Assembly: GCF_027887165.1 (NCBI RefSeq)
Contig: NC_077230.1
Coordinates: 37,523,351-37,587,350, forward strand
DNA: 64,000 nt
Reading direction: 5' to 3'
Origin: Monodelphis domestica
Lineage: Eukaryota; Chordata; Mammalia; Didelphimorphia; Didelphidae
A program made the position numbers and the translations under genes. The stretch's first letter is position 1; each line of letters opens with the position of its first letter. The notes beneath the pieces are model-generated. The model was given only the letters and a program-made list of their open reading frames with translations. It had not been told where the DNA came from and did not search any database. Shown here piece after piece: positions 10,326-21,961 of this stretch.

Positions 10326-11640
10326 GAAACGACCAGGATGAAGGAGAAACAAAATGTGATGGGGCAAAGAAAGCAGGGCAACTGGAATATACCAGAAAAC
10401 TGATCAGCCAGTGAAAGAAGCATATCATAACCAGTGCAATTGGAACTCTAACCTGATCAGGTAGAGCAAGAAGACATATTTTATCAAGGATAACTGGAAC
10501 ACAAGGCTCATGAGGTAGAGAAAGAAGGCATATTTTCTCCAGGCAATTGTAAAAGAAACCTGATCAAGCAGAGAAAGAAGGTATATTTTTCACAAGGACA
10601 ATTTGATTACAATTTGATTACACAGAAACAAGACATTTTCACAAGAGCAAATGAAACTCAAAATGGATAAAACAGAAATTAAAAACCTGATTAGGGAGAC
10701 AAAGAAGACATATTTTCAATAGAGAAATTGGAACTTAAACCTGTTCAGGCAGGGAAAGAAGGCACATTATCACCACAGAAATTAAAAACCTGATTAGGGA
10801 GACAAAAAAGACATATTTTCAATAGAGAAATTGGAACTTAAACCTGTTCAGGCAGGGAAAGAAGGCACATTATCGCTAGGGCATGGGGAACTCAAACCTA
10901 ATGAGACAAAGAATGAAAACATATTACCAGGGCATTTGAAGCAGGACATGAAAGAAGAATATTTTCACCAGGTCAATTGGGAGTCAAACTTGAGGAGACA
11001 AAAAATAAAGATATATAATTACCAGAGCAATTAGAACCCTGCCTGATCAGGCAGGGAAACAAGCCATATTTTCACCAGGGCCAAGTGGAATATAAACCTG
11101 ATCAGGCAGAGAAAGAAGGCATATTATAAGCAGGACAATTGGAACTCAAACCTTATGGACAAAGAATAAAGAAACATGATCAGTGCAATTGGAATACAAA
11201 ATTGATAAGGCAGAGAGAAGGCAAATTATCACTTGGGATATTAGGAACAAAGCCTGATAAGTCACAGAAAGAAGACATTTTCACAAGGGCAAATGGAATT
11301 CAAATATGATAAGATAAAGAATGAAAACATATTTTCATTGAAAATGGAACATAAAGCTGATCAGGCAGAGAAAGAAGACATATTTTTGTCAGAGCAATTG
11401 GAACACAAGCCTAATGAGAAAGGTCAAGAAGACATTATTACCGTGGCTATTGGAACAGAAACCTGTTCCTATAGAAAAGGAAGGCATATTATCACCAGGG
11501 CAATTAGGAGAGAAGTCTGATGAAGCAGAGAAAGAAGACATAGTTTATCCAGTGCAACTGTAAGATAAACCTGATCAGGCAGAGAATGAAGACATATTAT
11601 TATCACCTTGCCTTGAAAAAGGTAATTTTTCACCTGGAGA
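10326..11640 (+). repeat. Degenerate tandem array of a 54-bp unit (18-codon repeat)
   Basis: About two dozen imperfect units follow each other with spacings of roughly 52-57 bases (for example starts near 10380, 10440, 10492 and 10545). Unit landmarks in order: TTGGAACTCAAACCTGATCA, GGCAGAGAAAGAAG, ACATATTTTCACCAGGGCAA. The consensus is exactly 54 bases and in one frame reads LELKPDQAEKEDIFSPGQ without a stop. A second frame of the consensus is open too. Two stretches keep the first frame: 10831-11034 (67 codons, starting MELKPVQAGKEG) and 11293-11520 (75 codons, with HKADQAEKEDIFLSEQ). Unit lengths that are not multiples of three and frequent stops show it is not translated as a whole now. 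It could be a decayed repetitive coding exon or a minisatellite that happens to be open. I do not recognise the peptide. Confidence 0.8.
10673..10875 (+). repeat. Higher-order duplication inside the 54-bp array (103-bp period)
   Basis: 10673-10772 and 10776-10875 are almost identical (one clear difference over the first ~95 bases), while neighbouring 54-bp units differ at many positions. Each copy holds two basic units. This is a recent two-unit duplication in an otherwise old array. Confidence 0.85.
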
Positions 11641-12050
11641 CCTCTTCACTCTTGTATTCTATCCCTAACCTCATTTCTATCTCTATGCCTGTCTCTCTCT
11701 CCCTTCCCATTCCCATTCCCATTTATCTCTCTATCCCCATGCCTATCCCTTTTTCTAAAATCATTTATCTCCCTAGTCCTATCCTGATAATTATTCCCTG
11801 ACAGCTACTAGCAATTGAATTTGTACATAAGTATTTGTTGAATGTATAGATCTTCAGGGGTTAATTGGCAAGCAAAGAGACTAGATAAGTGGCTAGCAGG
11901 TACAAATGAGTTACCTATGAAACAGTTATAAGTTGGAGAAGAACATGATTGAATAACTTGAAATCAATAGAATCATTTTGGGTGAACTAATTTCAGGTTA
12001 ACAACTTGCAAGACAAACTTAAAAAATATACAAACACATCTGAAGTGAAT
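11641..12050. other. Spacer without recognised gene
   Basis: Contains a pyrimidine-rich stretch with CCCATTC / CTATCCC-like words at about 11690-11790, then ordinary AT-rich sequence. Nothing else recognised. Confidence 0.5.
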
Positions 12051-12055
12051 ATGTA

Positions 12056-12160
12056 ACACAAACCTGATGAGGCACAGAAAAAAAGACATATTTTCACCAG
12101 TGTTATTAGAACACAAGTGATAAAGCAGAGAAAGAAGACCTTTTTAACTGGGGAAACTGG
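12056..12160 (+). repeat. Two detached units of the 54-bp array
   Basis: AACACAAACCTGATGAGGCA followed by AAAGACATATTTTCACCAG, and then a second shorter unit with AAAGCAGAGAAAGAAGACC, match the array consensus about 400 bases beyond its main end. The array therefore once extended to here, or the spacer was inserted into it. Confidence 0.75.
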
Positions 12161-13060
12161 CCCCAGTGGGTTTCAGTTCAGGGAAAACAGCTTGATTCTT
12201 TATTCAGCTAAAAGGGATCAATTAGTGTCAAGAAAAGAGATAGCAGAGGTTATAATGTAAATGTAGAATAGTTATTAATGGAGTTCAGGGGACTAGAAAT
12301 AGAGTATAACTGCTTTTAATAAATATCTCAATTCTACATTTGAAAATAAAATAAATGACCCAATCTTGCTTTTTGAGGAAAATGGAAGTTTAGGCACCCA
12401 CATTTACAACCAAGAGTGACCCTTAGAATAACAGATAAACAAAATTCTGGGACAACCTTACAAAGAAAGTAGACAAAGAAGCTTACTGGCTTTCATGTTT
12501 GTAGAACAAGTTTCATTTTAAAAGTTGTCTCAAGGATTTCCTAAAAGACCTATAACCCTTCACAAAACATTGGAATTTTGAGTTCCCTGAAAGAAGATAG
12601 AAATTTGGAACAAATGTTTCCATGACTCACTGAGTCTGTGGTTCATGTTTCTTCTCTATTCATATCTAATTATGTGAATATTTATAAAGCTTTCTCATCT
12701 GGAGTGATCCCTTCTTTTGGTGATTCAGCTGGAAGGGACCTTGGAAATATTCTACTCTGGCCTTTTAACTGTTACAGAAATCTATACCACATGTATGAAA
12801 AAATGTCATTTATCATCTACCTCAAAATGTACAGCGACAGGAAATTCATTACCTCAAAATCCAGGACACTATTTTTAAATAACTTCAGTGTTTGGCAGAT
12901 TTCAGTTTATAATATCATATTTTCCCTTAGCTTTTAAAAAAATAATTTGGTCCTCTTTTCTGAAATCCAAACGAAAAAAGACCTTGTCCCTCTTCCTATA
13001 TGACTCTCCACCAGATATATAAAACCCATTTCCAATTCAGTCTTCTTTTGAAAAGCTCTA
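12161..13060. other. Low-copy stretch, no gene recognised
   Basis: AT-rich, no repeat family recognised. A 99-codon open frame at 12638-12937 (plus) has no domain I can name and a composition expected by chance in such DNA. Confidence 0.4.
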
Positions 13061-16000
13061 TAGAGTTAGTAGATATGTGGAGAAAAATAAATAGGGACAA
13101 AAAGGAATACACCTTCTTTTCAGCAGCACATGGTACATTCACAAAGATCAACTATGTACTAGGGTATAAAAAACATTGCAAACAAATCCAAAAGGGCAGA
13201 AATAAGAAATGCAACCTTCTCAGATGCAATGAAAATAATAATTAGTAAGGGTACATGGAGAGGCAAATCAAAAATAAATTGGAAATTAAACTAATATGAT
13301 TCTCCAGAATCAGTTAGTTAAAGAACAAATCATAGAAACAATTAATAATTTCATTGAAGGAAATGACAATGATGAGACATCCTTTCAAAATCTATGGGAT
13401 GCAGCCAAAGAAGTACTCAGGGGGAAATTTACATCCTTGAGTTCATATATGAACAAATTAGAAAGGGCAGAGGTCAATGAATTGGGCATGCAAATTAAAA
13501 ATCTAGAAAGTGAACAAATTAAAAATCATCAGATGAAGACTAAATTGGAGATCCTAAAAATCAAAGGAGAGATTAATGAAATTGAAAGTCAAAGAAGTAT
13601 TGATTTAATAAATAAGACTAGAAGCTGGTACTTTGAAAAAAAAACAAATAAAATAGACAAAGTACTGGTCAATCTAATTTAAAAAAAGGAAAGAAGAAAA
13701 CCAAATTGACAGTATCCAAGATGAAAAAGGAGACCTCACCTCTAATGAAGAGGAAATTAAGGCAATCATTAAAAACTATTATGCCCAATTATATGGCAAT
13801 AAATATGGAAATCTAGGTGATATGGATGAATAGTTACAAAAATATAAATTGCCAAGACTAGCAGAGGAAAAAATAGACTACCTAAACAACCCCTTATCAG
13901 AAAAAGAAATTGAACAAGTCATCAAAGAACTCCCTAGGAAAAAATCCCCAGGTCCAGATGGATTCACAAGTGAATTCTATTAAACATTCAAAAAACAATT
14001 AATTCCAATACCAGTACTAACTATTTGACAGAATAAGCAAAGAAGGAGTTCTACAAATGACACAAATATGGTATTGATTCCAAAGCCAAAGAGGTCAAAA
14101 ACAGAGAAAGAAAACTGTAGACCAATCTCTTTAATGAATACAGATGCAAAAATCTTAAATAGAATACTAGCAAAAAGACTCCAGCAAGTGATCACGAGGA
14201 TTATCCACTATGACCAGGTAGAATTCATACCAGGAATGCAAGGATAGTTTAATATTAGGAAAACCATCCACATTATTGACCATATTAACTAGCAAACTGA
14301 CAAAATCACAGGATTATCTCAATAGATGCAGAAAAAGCCTGTGACAAAATACAACACTCGTTCCTATTGAAAACACTAGAAAGTATCTAAAACCATTAGC
14401 AAACATCATCTGCAATGGGGATAAACTAGAAGCCTTCCCAATGAGATCAGGGGGGAAACAAGGATGCCCATTATCACCTCTATTATTTATCGTGGTGCTA
14501 GAAACACTAGCAGTAGCAATTGGAGAAGAAAAAGAAATTGAAGGTATTAAAATAGGTAATGAGGAGACCCAAGTTATCACTCTTTGCGGATGATATGATG
14601 GTCTACTTAAATAATCCTAGAGAATCAACCAAAAAAATAGTCGAAATAATCAACAACTTTAGTAAAGTTGCTGGATACAAAATAAACCCGCATAAGTCAT
14701 CAGCATTTCTATATATCTCCAACACATCTCAGCAGCGAGAATTAGAAAGAAAAATTCCATTTAAAATCACCCTAGACAATATAAAATACTTAGGAATCTA
14801 TCTGCTGAGACAAACACAGGAACTATATGAATACAAAACACTCTCCACACAATTAAAAATAAAATAATTGGAAAAACATTGATTGCTCATAGATAGGATG
14901 AGCTAATATAATAAAAATGACAATCCTACCCAAATTAATCTACTTATTTAGTGCCATACCCATTTTACTACCAAAAAACTTTTTTATTGAATTAGAAAAA
15001 AACCATAACAAAAGTTTATTTGGAAGAACAAAAGATCAAGAATATCCAGGAAAATAATGAAAAAAATGCAAAGGAAGGTGGCCTTACAGTCCCAGATCTC
15101 AAACTATATTATAAAGCAGTGGTCATCAAAACAATTTGGTACTGGATAAGAGACAGAAAAGAGGATCAGACTTGGGGTAAGTGACCTCAGCAAGACAGTC
15201 TATGATAAGCCCAAAGATCCCAGTTTTGGGGACCAAAACCCACTGTTTGATAAAAACTGGTGGAAAATTGGAAGACAGTATGGGAGAGATTCGTTTTGGA
15301 TAAACATCTCACACCCTACACCAAGATAAACTCAGAACGGGTGAATGACCTGAATCAACTATAAGCAAATTAGGTGAATATAGAATAATATACTTGCCAG
15401 ATCTTTGGGAAAGGAAAGACTTTAAAACCAAGCAAGAGTTAGAAAAAAATTACAAAATGTAAAAGCAATAATTTTGATTACATCAAATTAAAAGTTTTTG
15501 TACAAACAAAACTAATGCATCCAAAATTAGAAGAGAAGCAACAAATTGGTAAACAATCTTCATTACAAAAACCTCTGACAAAGGTCTAATTACTCAAATT
15601 TATAAAGAGCTAAACCAATTGTAGAAAAAAAATCAAGCCATTCTCCAATTGATAAATGGGCAAGGGACGTGAATAGACAATTTTCAGTTAAAGAAATTAT
15701 AGCTATTACTAAGCACATGAAAAAGTGTTCTACATCTCTTATCATCAGAGAAATGCAAATCAAAAAAACCTCACACCTAGCAGATTGGCTAACATCACAG
15801 CAAAAAAAAGTAATGAATTCTGGAGGAGATGTGGCAAAGTCAGAACATTAATGCACTGCTGGTGGAGTTGTGAATTGATCCAACCATTCTGGAGGGCAAT
15901 TTGGAACTATGCCCAAAGGGCGATAAAAGTCTGTCTGCCCTTTATCCAGCTGGGTTTGTACCCCAAAGAGATAATAAGGAAAAAGTCTTGTACAAGAATA

Positions 16001-16590
16001 TTCATAGCTGTGCTCTTTGTGGTGGCAAAAAATTGGAAAATGAGGGGATGCCCTTCAATTAGGGAATGGCTGAACACATTGAGATATGTGTTGGTGATGG
16101 AATACTATTGTGCTTAAAGGAATAATAAACTGGAGGAATTCCATGGAAACTGGAATGACCTCCAGGAATTGATGCAGAACGAACGGAGTAGAACCAGAAC
16201 ATTATACAAAGAGACTGAGGTAGAATCAAATGTAATGGACTTCTCCATTAGTGGCAATGCAGTGATTCTGAACAATTTAGAGGAATCTACGAGAAAAACC
16301 ATTATCCCCATTCAGAGGAATAACTGTGGGAGTAGAAACACAGAAGAAAAACACCTGCTTGATTACATGGATCAAGGGGTATATGATTGGGGAAGTAGTC
16401 TCTAAATGAACATCCTAATGTAAACACCAACAACATGGAAATCGGTTTTGATCAAGGACATATGTAATACCCAGTAAAATTGCATATCAGCTATGGAAAG
16501 GGTAGGGGTAGGGTAGGGAGAGAAATAATATGATTCTTGTAACCAAGGAATAATATTCTAAATTGACTCAATAAATAAATAATTTTTTTT
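13061..16590 (+). mobile_element. 5'-truncated LINE-1, plus strand, broken ORF2
   Basis: Begins inside the endonuclease domain with a counterpart of DIWRKINRDKKEYTFF (residues about 178-193 of the ORF2 at 6001), so ORF1 and the first third of the endonuclease are missing. Then come the linker (13296-13682), RT fragments including [12 protein letters not shown] in the piece at 14559-14867, and the cysteine-containing C-terminus at 15725-16117 (HCWWSCELIQPFW). The 3' UTR ends with GATTCTTGTAACCAAGGAAT and a short AATAAATAAATAA tail near 16580. Many stops and shifts separate the pieces, more than in the full-length L1 at 1837-7683, so it is probably older. No convincing TSD was seen. Confidence 0.9.
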
Positions 16591-17199
16591 TTAAATGCTC
16601 ATTGGTATCAAAAAGGAAGAATGTGAAAAAATACTTAAGGATGTTAAAGAAAATTCAAAAGACTGAAAAAATCAATATACTTTAACAATGAAATTTATTA
16701 GAAGAAGAGACATCTGAAAGATACAGCAAAAATGTAAAACATAATAAATTCTGTAATATTTACTTTAAATCATTTCATTTCTACATGAATATGATTTTGA
16801 TAAAGGATAATTTTGTATAAGTTAAAAATTGTTAACATCATACAGGCAATATGTACTACACATACTATACTGTGTTTCTGAATAAACTGATTATAATATA
16901 AACATATGCTCATTTATGTAGGTTTCAGATATGGAATTTCCTCAATATAACTAAGGCACAGTGCAAAATCAATCTTCCTACTATGCCAGAAATTCTTAGT
17001 CATTTTCAATTGAGTTCAACACTTCATTACCACTGCCTAGGACAGCTGTATAGAATCTGCCTCAACTCCCAGATTGTTTCTTGCTTATTGTCCAGTCTCA
17101 GATTCCTAAATATATGTTACTCGAAGAACCTAAATCAAGGTCTTCTCTTCAAGCCCAATCCTCTCTATACTTTGTGAATTTTGCTTCAAAATCCATATA
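16591..17199. other. Unassigned AT-rich stretch
   Basis: No gene or repeat recognised. A 64-codon frame at 16983-17177 looks like chance. Confidence 0.4.
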
Positions 17200-17450
17200 T
17201 ATGTGACTAGAAAATCTTGTACCCTGGACTTCATCTCCCAGCATCCCTTTCCCTTTATCCTCATGTTTACACTGCTTTCATGTGTGTATATAATTTTGTG
17301 GCTCCTCCCTCTCAGTCTCTTCTTTTCCCGCGTGCGCAGCCAAGAAGGCTGGTTTTACTCAGGCTTTTTACTTCAAGTTATTATTAACAAATTTTATGAA
17401 TATAATACTTGGATTATTTTGGATATTAATTTTTAATTTACACATATAAA
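17200..17450 (+). mobile_element. Candidate solo LTR (ERV)
   Basis: TG-starting block with promoter-like GC-richer centre (TTTTCCCGCGTGCGCAGCC at 17323-17341) surrounded by AT-rich DNA, followed by AAATTTTATGAATATAATAC and further AT-rich sequence as in an R/U5 region. The opening words (CTGGACTTCATCTCCCAGCA) resemble those of the LTR-like block at 29270. Ends and family are uncertain and no internal ERV sequence adjoins it. Confidence 0.4.
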
Positions 17451-18289
17451 CAATGAAATAAATGTATATGGAAATTTGTACATCTTAAAGATTTCCTATG
17501 ATAATATATATACATATTTATATATTGCCTATAAGATCTCCTTTTTACCTTCTCCCATTAACTTCTGCTACTACATTAAGTTCTCTATAGCTTTTTTGTC
17601 ATACTCCTATCTAAATCATGGCTCAAGAGTTCTAATGTATTAGTTTTACATTTATCAGTCTTTATAGAATTTAGTTCAGTTTCCCATCAAAGTATTTTAA
17701 ATAACAATGAAAATAAAATTTCCCCTTGAAATTTTCAGTTCATTCTCTCATAAATATGTAAAACATCAATGGGAAAAGGATACTTACTTAGGATCATATA
17801 TAGGGCAAACAGGAAGCAATTATGGCAAGGGACCCTTTGGGAGATGATTTACATAGAAATGTGTGAACAGAACATAGGGGAGGGCAGTGATATTGCAACA
17901 TGTAGGCTATCAGGTAGTGGTACATGATCAGCCTGGAAGCAGTTAGAAAGCCAAATGGACATGATTGTTCCTTACAGATAGTGAATATTTTTGATGAGCC
18001 CAAAGTTCTTTACCACATACACCCACACACAAAAAAATCATTCAAAATATGTTTTCATGTATGTTACTTGATACAAAACAGGAAGTCATTCCTGTTTGAC
18101 TAGACTGAAAGAATTAAGCTGAAGAGATGTCTCCTAATAAGTAGATGATTATTATTCCTTAATGAAAGATTAAGACATTGTAATTCAAGAGGAGAAATCT
18201 TTTGGTAGGATACCATTAGCAGAGCAAAGAGAATCCTTGTTAGTAGAATCTCAGTGTCAAAGAACATGAGGATTTTAATCATGTATTTT
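17451..18289. other. Unassigned AT-rich stretch
   Basis: No gene or repeat family recognised. Frames at 17794-18003 and 18100-18312 (minus) show no domain. Confidence 0.4.
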
Positions 18290-18545
18290 CCCAAATGGCA
18301 GTATTGATTCACTAATTCACAGTTCCATCAACAATGTACCAGAGTGCCTATGGTCCCACAATCCTTTCCACTTTAAATATTGCCATATCTTTCCATCTTT
18401 GACAAATGGCAGGGTGTAAAGTAAGACTTCAGGGTTGTTTTTATTTGAATATCTCTTATATTAACAATTTAGAGGAGTTTTCTTATGGTTCTTTTTAGTT
18501 TTTGAGAACTATTCTTTCTTTGACCATTATTTTTTTGAGAAATTT
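18290..18545 (-). mobile_element. Old L1 ORF2 3'-end fragment
   Basis: The plus strand shows the familiar order CAGTTCCATCAACAATGTAC, then a cluster like CCACAATCCTTTCCACTTTA, then GGGTTGTTTTTATTTGAATA, then TTTTTGAGAACTATTCTTTC, matching the ORF2 C-terminal/3' portion seen at 2590-2800. Heavily diverged, no TSD seen. Confidence 0.6.
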
Positions 18546-19177
18546 GGCTTTTGGATTATATATATGAATTCATACATATGCATATGTATATATAAGCATA
18601 TATACACATATCTCTAACATCTTAATATATACAAAGTTACATAATATCTGGATATATTTATGTGTGTGTGTTTAGATACATATGTATTTTGTATCTGTTG
18701 TATTACATACAAACTTGTATCTATGTTTGGGGTTCTATATATGTATACATATCCACAAATATTCTAATATATCTATATATGCATCGGAAACCAAAGATAA
18801 CCAAAGATAATTGGAAACATAGATACAAAGTTGTTTTGTTTTATCTCTTTCAAATGCTTTCCTTTTATGAATCAATTTTATACCGAAAATATAGACTACA
18901 CACTATGTATGTTTGACTTGAATCTAAAACAAAACTGGCTACTAACCATACAGATGGCTTACATCTACTTAATAATGGAAAGTCTTGGTCATCAGAAGCC
19001 AATGTGAATTCACTAAAAATAAAGTATATATGCACATACACACAAACATATGTCTATAAATGCAAAAAGTTTATTTCCTTTTTAATTTGATTGTTATGCC
19101 GAGAAAACTGAGGAATGTTAATTAGAGGACTGTAAGGGGTAAAATTATTGTTGGACTGAATATTTAAGAGTAGGGTT
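18546..19177. other. AT-rich stretch with TATATG-type low complexity
   Basis: 18555-18800 is rich in ATATGTATA-like words and a short GT run at 18662. No gene recognised. Confidence 0.5.
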
Positions 19178-19270
19178 GACAGGAATTAATTACTTAATTC
19201 TAAATGAATTACTCAAGTCAGAATGACTTTTATGGTAGTTTATTTACAAATAGAGAGACTGAAAGTAAAG

Positions 19271-19307
<37 letters not shown>

Positions 19308-19884
19308 CAGAGAGAGAGAGAGTGAGAGAGAGAAGAGAGAGAGAGTGAAGAGAGAGAACGAGAGAACTACCATAGCCTGGTCTGAACCAGGCAGGGCTTC
19401 AGAGGCCCCAGCAAAGGGAGGCACAGAGGTTAATTAAACAAGGCTTCTAACCAGGAGACCTCCTCCAAGACAAGGGGCCTCTCCTGAGGCTAGTGCCTCC
19501 CGAAATGCCAAGGAAAGGATTCAACCTTTTTCACTCATCAATGAGTCATTCCAAAGGGAAGCAGTCTGAGGTCTCAAGTCTGAGCTCATCCAAGGCCAAG
19601 TTCAAAGCAGAACTCACAGTAAGTTACCAGCATTATTTAAAGACGATTCTTTGCATTACTTCCTGTGACTTCCTTCCACTTTTTACGTGAACCAATGGTG
19701 GCTTTAACTTTGCTTCAGACTGCCCAAGGGACAGTCAGTTGTTTTTTATTTATCACTCCCTAGCACACATGGGTCATAGATCTTAAATACACACACACAC
19801 TTAAGGATTAAGTGGGGGAATGTATACATTTCTGGTGGCTAAAATCTAAAGAATAAATAGGGGAGAGTTAATCCCATCTTCACA
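19178..19884 (-). mobile_element. ERV LTR (probable 3' LTR of the minus-strand provirus)
   Basis: On the minus strand it opens with TGTGAAGATGGGATTAACTC at 19884 and directly follows a G-run purine tract, as a 3' LTR follows the polypurine tract. Near its far end lie an AATAAA-type signal and a U5 with ACCATAAAAGTCATTCTGAC, and it closes around TCCTGTCA at 19178. An AG/CT microsatellite has expanded inside it. The LTR of a gammaretrovirus-like element is inferred from its place next to pol 22444-25215. Ends are good to about 10 bases. Confidence 0.65.
19275..19365. repeat. (AG)n microsatellite inside the LTR
   Basis: Nearly uninterrupted AG dinucleotides with a few AC or AA variants. It makes this LTR longer than it would otherwise be. 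Confidence 0.9.
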
Positions 19885-19886
19885 GT

Positions 19887-19900
19887 CCCCCCCCCCCCCC
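19887..19900 (-). other. Poly-G (poly-C on plus) tract, likely ERV polypurine tract
   Basis: Fourteen C in a row on the plus strand, so G-run on the minus strand, two bases upstream of the LTR start. Retroviruses use a purine tract at this position to prime plus-strand synthesis. The run is longer than usual and may have expanded by slippage. Confidence 0.5.
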
Positions 19901-20480
19901 ATCTTTGGAGAGACTAGTCTCTCCAATTGATCATTTAACATAATCGTTTTTTACTTCTAAAAATCTTCTAACTACAGGTGCATACAAAATTGCAACTTCA
20001 AAAGAGGACACTACATTAGTTAAGGATAAGAGGGATATAGAAGAATGAGAAAGTAAATCAAAACAAATGTTTAACCCCCTTCAGTTTAATCAACCATACC
20101 CCAAAGTTAATTCTGGATCTTCTTGATGCAGTGTAGGTTTTTTTAGGCATCTTTCTGCAAACAGTTCATTCTCTGGGTGTAAGGAATTAGCAAGCTTCTT
20201 TTCCTGAAATTTTTTTCTCAAACAAAATTTTAAATTGGATTTTTATGAAAATACAATCTCCCATGAAAAGGGTGTTGACCAACTCCCAGATCAGCTCAGG
20301 ATACATGGTTGAATTATGGAATGTATGAGTCTATTATCAAAAGAAAACCAAAGACATAAAAAGAAAAACAAATAGAAGAAACATTAAACTTTGGGAGAAA
20401 GAAAAATATTCAAAATCAGAATAAAAATCTAAGTATATAAAAATTTCTGAATAAACAAGAATAAATTAATAACAGACCAT
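19901..20480 (-). other. Presumed internal ERV sequence, no part recognised
   Basis: Lies between the polypurine tract and an LTR-like block, where env would be expected on the minus strand. I cannot recognise env motifs. It is AT-rich and without long frames. Confidence 0.3.
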
Positions 20481-20940
20481 TGTATTAGGATGCATTTATG
20501 ACTTATTCTGAACTGGGCTGAGAGGCTTTTGGACTAAGTTTTTGGCTGCTGGTGGCTGCTGGTGGAGATCCTGAAGGTTTTGCTGACTGGCTAAGATTAC
20601 CTGGCTGATTGATGACGATGATGATGATGATGATGAGAAGAAGAAGAAAAGAAGAAGAAGAAGGAGAAGAAGGAAGAAAGAAAGAAAGAAGAAAAAAGAA
20701 GAAAGAAAAAGAAGGTAGAAGAAGACAGTTGTCCTCATATCTCTGCTTGACTTTGTTTCACAGTTGTGACTGAACTGCCATTTCTCCCAATATCCTCCTA
20801 ACCAAAGCTCCCTGTAGACAATAGGGAAAACCCTATCCCTCTTACCCTATCCTCCATCCTTGTCCTGTCTTCTCCAATAAACCCTTACTTGAGAAAGAAA
20901 AGAGTATTTTCTCTAAAGCATCATAGATCACACTGAGTGA
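20481..20940 (+). mobile_element. Candidate solo LTR with expanded GATGAT/GAA repeat
   Basis: The block around 20760-20910 looks like an LTR R/U5: pyrimidine-rich text, then CTCCAATAAACCCTTACTTG (polyadenylation signal AATAAA) and AAAGAGTATTTTC. The upstream part contains CTG-rich words and the simple-repeat run at 20610-20727. No internal sequence follows, so a solo LTR is the best reading. Ends are approximate. Confidence 0.4.
20610..20727. repeat. (GAT)n followed by (GAA)n-type repeat
   Basis: About eight GAT units, then roughly 90 bases of GAAGAA/GAAAGA-type purine sequence, a strand-asymmetric tract. Confidence 0.85.
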
Positions 20941-21961
20941 AAATGAAGGAAGAGGGAGGGGAAACTGAAAGGCTTCTGAAGAGGGGAGGAAGGGAGATTG
21001 AAGAGGGAGGAAATGGGAGGTAGGGAGGAAGGGTAGGCAAACGATCCATTTATTCATTTAGTAGTACCATCAATATACACCCTCAGAATTACTATCTATT
21101 ACACAGCCAAGACTACAGGAAGTTGTTATACTATAAGAGAGAAAAGAGAACTAGATTTTGTGTGAAAGGGAATTGTCATTCCCTAGTCTGATTTTACCTT
21201 CACTCTCAGGGATGCGGGAGTCAGGAAGGTAGCCAAACTTCGGTACTCATCTGAGAGTATTTCACAAGCAATGTGGTACAAGGAGTCCTGAAAATTAATA
21301 TCAAGCATCTCAACATCGAGTCTCGCACTAGGATCAAGTCTTTTCTTACTGGTGTAGAAGTTCATCAATCCTACCTGGATTGGTTTGGTCCTTTTTGACC
21401 TTGTGCTCCTAGGCACTATGCAGATTCTCATCAATCCCATTGGCATTGCTTGGTCTCCTTGACCCTGTGCTTCTAGGCATTGTATAATGGCTCTTTTATT
21501 CCATTCTCCTGGAATCAGACAATGATTCATTATAGTCCCATAACATTTATCAATAAATGGCAGGTTTCTATAGTCTAAATCTTTTGGGTATGCATTAATA
21601 TTATATTGCTATAATATATATTTTAACTTATATTACTGCAAAATAAAAAGATTAATATTGATTGTTTATATTTTAAGTATAAGAAATGAGAAAAGGGGAA
21701 AAATCAAATATTATAATTAAAATAAGAGAAAGGCAATAATAAAATAAAAATTCAAGAATTCAATGTGTTCCCCAAAACAGTATCCACTTATCTATGGATT
21801 ATTATCTCCATTGCATGACAGATGTGAATTTTAAAACAATTCCACCCTAATAAGACCATTCTTTAGAAGATCTGATTTAGCTATTTCCTGATCAATAACA
21901 ATGGAGATACTTGGAATAACAGAATCAGGTCTTGGAAACTCCCATTCTCCACCCTACTCAG
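20941..21961. other. Unassigned stretch within the ERV cluster
   Basis: A 115-codon open frame at 21183-21530 (minus) has no recognisable domain. It includes a degenerate 66-base direct repeat: TCATCAATC... at 21362-21420 and again at 21428-21482, each ending near CTTCTAGGCAT or CTCCTAGGCAC. The rest is AT-rich. Confidence 0.4.

Noticed and set aside
10326-11640. CRISPR-like array
   Set aside because: Units are contiguous and diverged with no unique spacers, and the context is a marsupial L1-rich region, so this is a tandem repeat.
20496-20738. 80-codon serine/leucine/phenylalanine-rich minus frame
   Set aside because: It is the translation of the GAT/GAA simple repeat and has no meaning as a protein.
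21183-21530. 115-codon minus frame as ERV env
   Set aside because: No env motif (surface/transmembrane cleavage, fusion or immunosuppressive-type segment) is recognisable; position alone is not enough.
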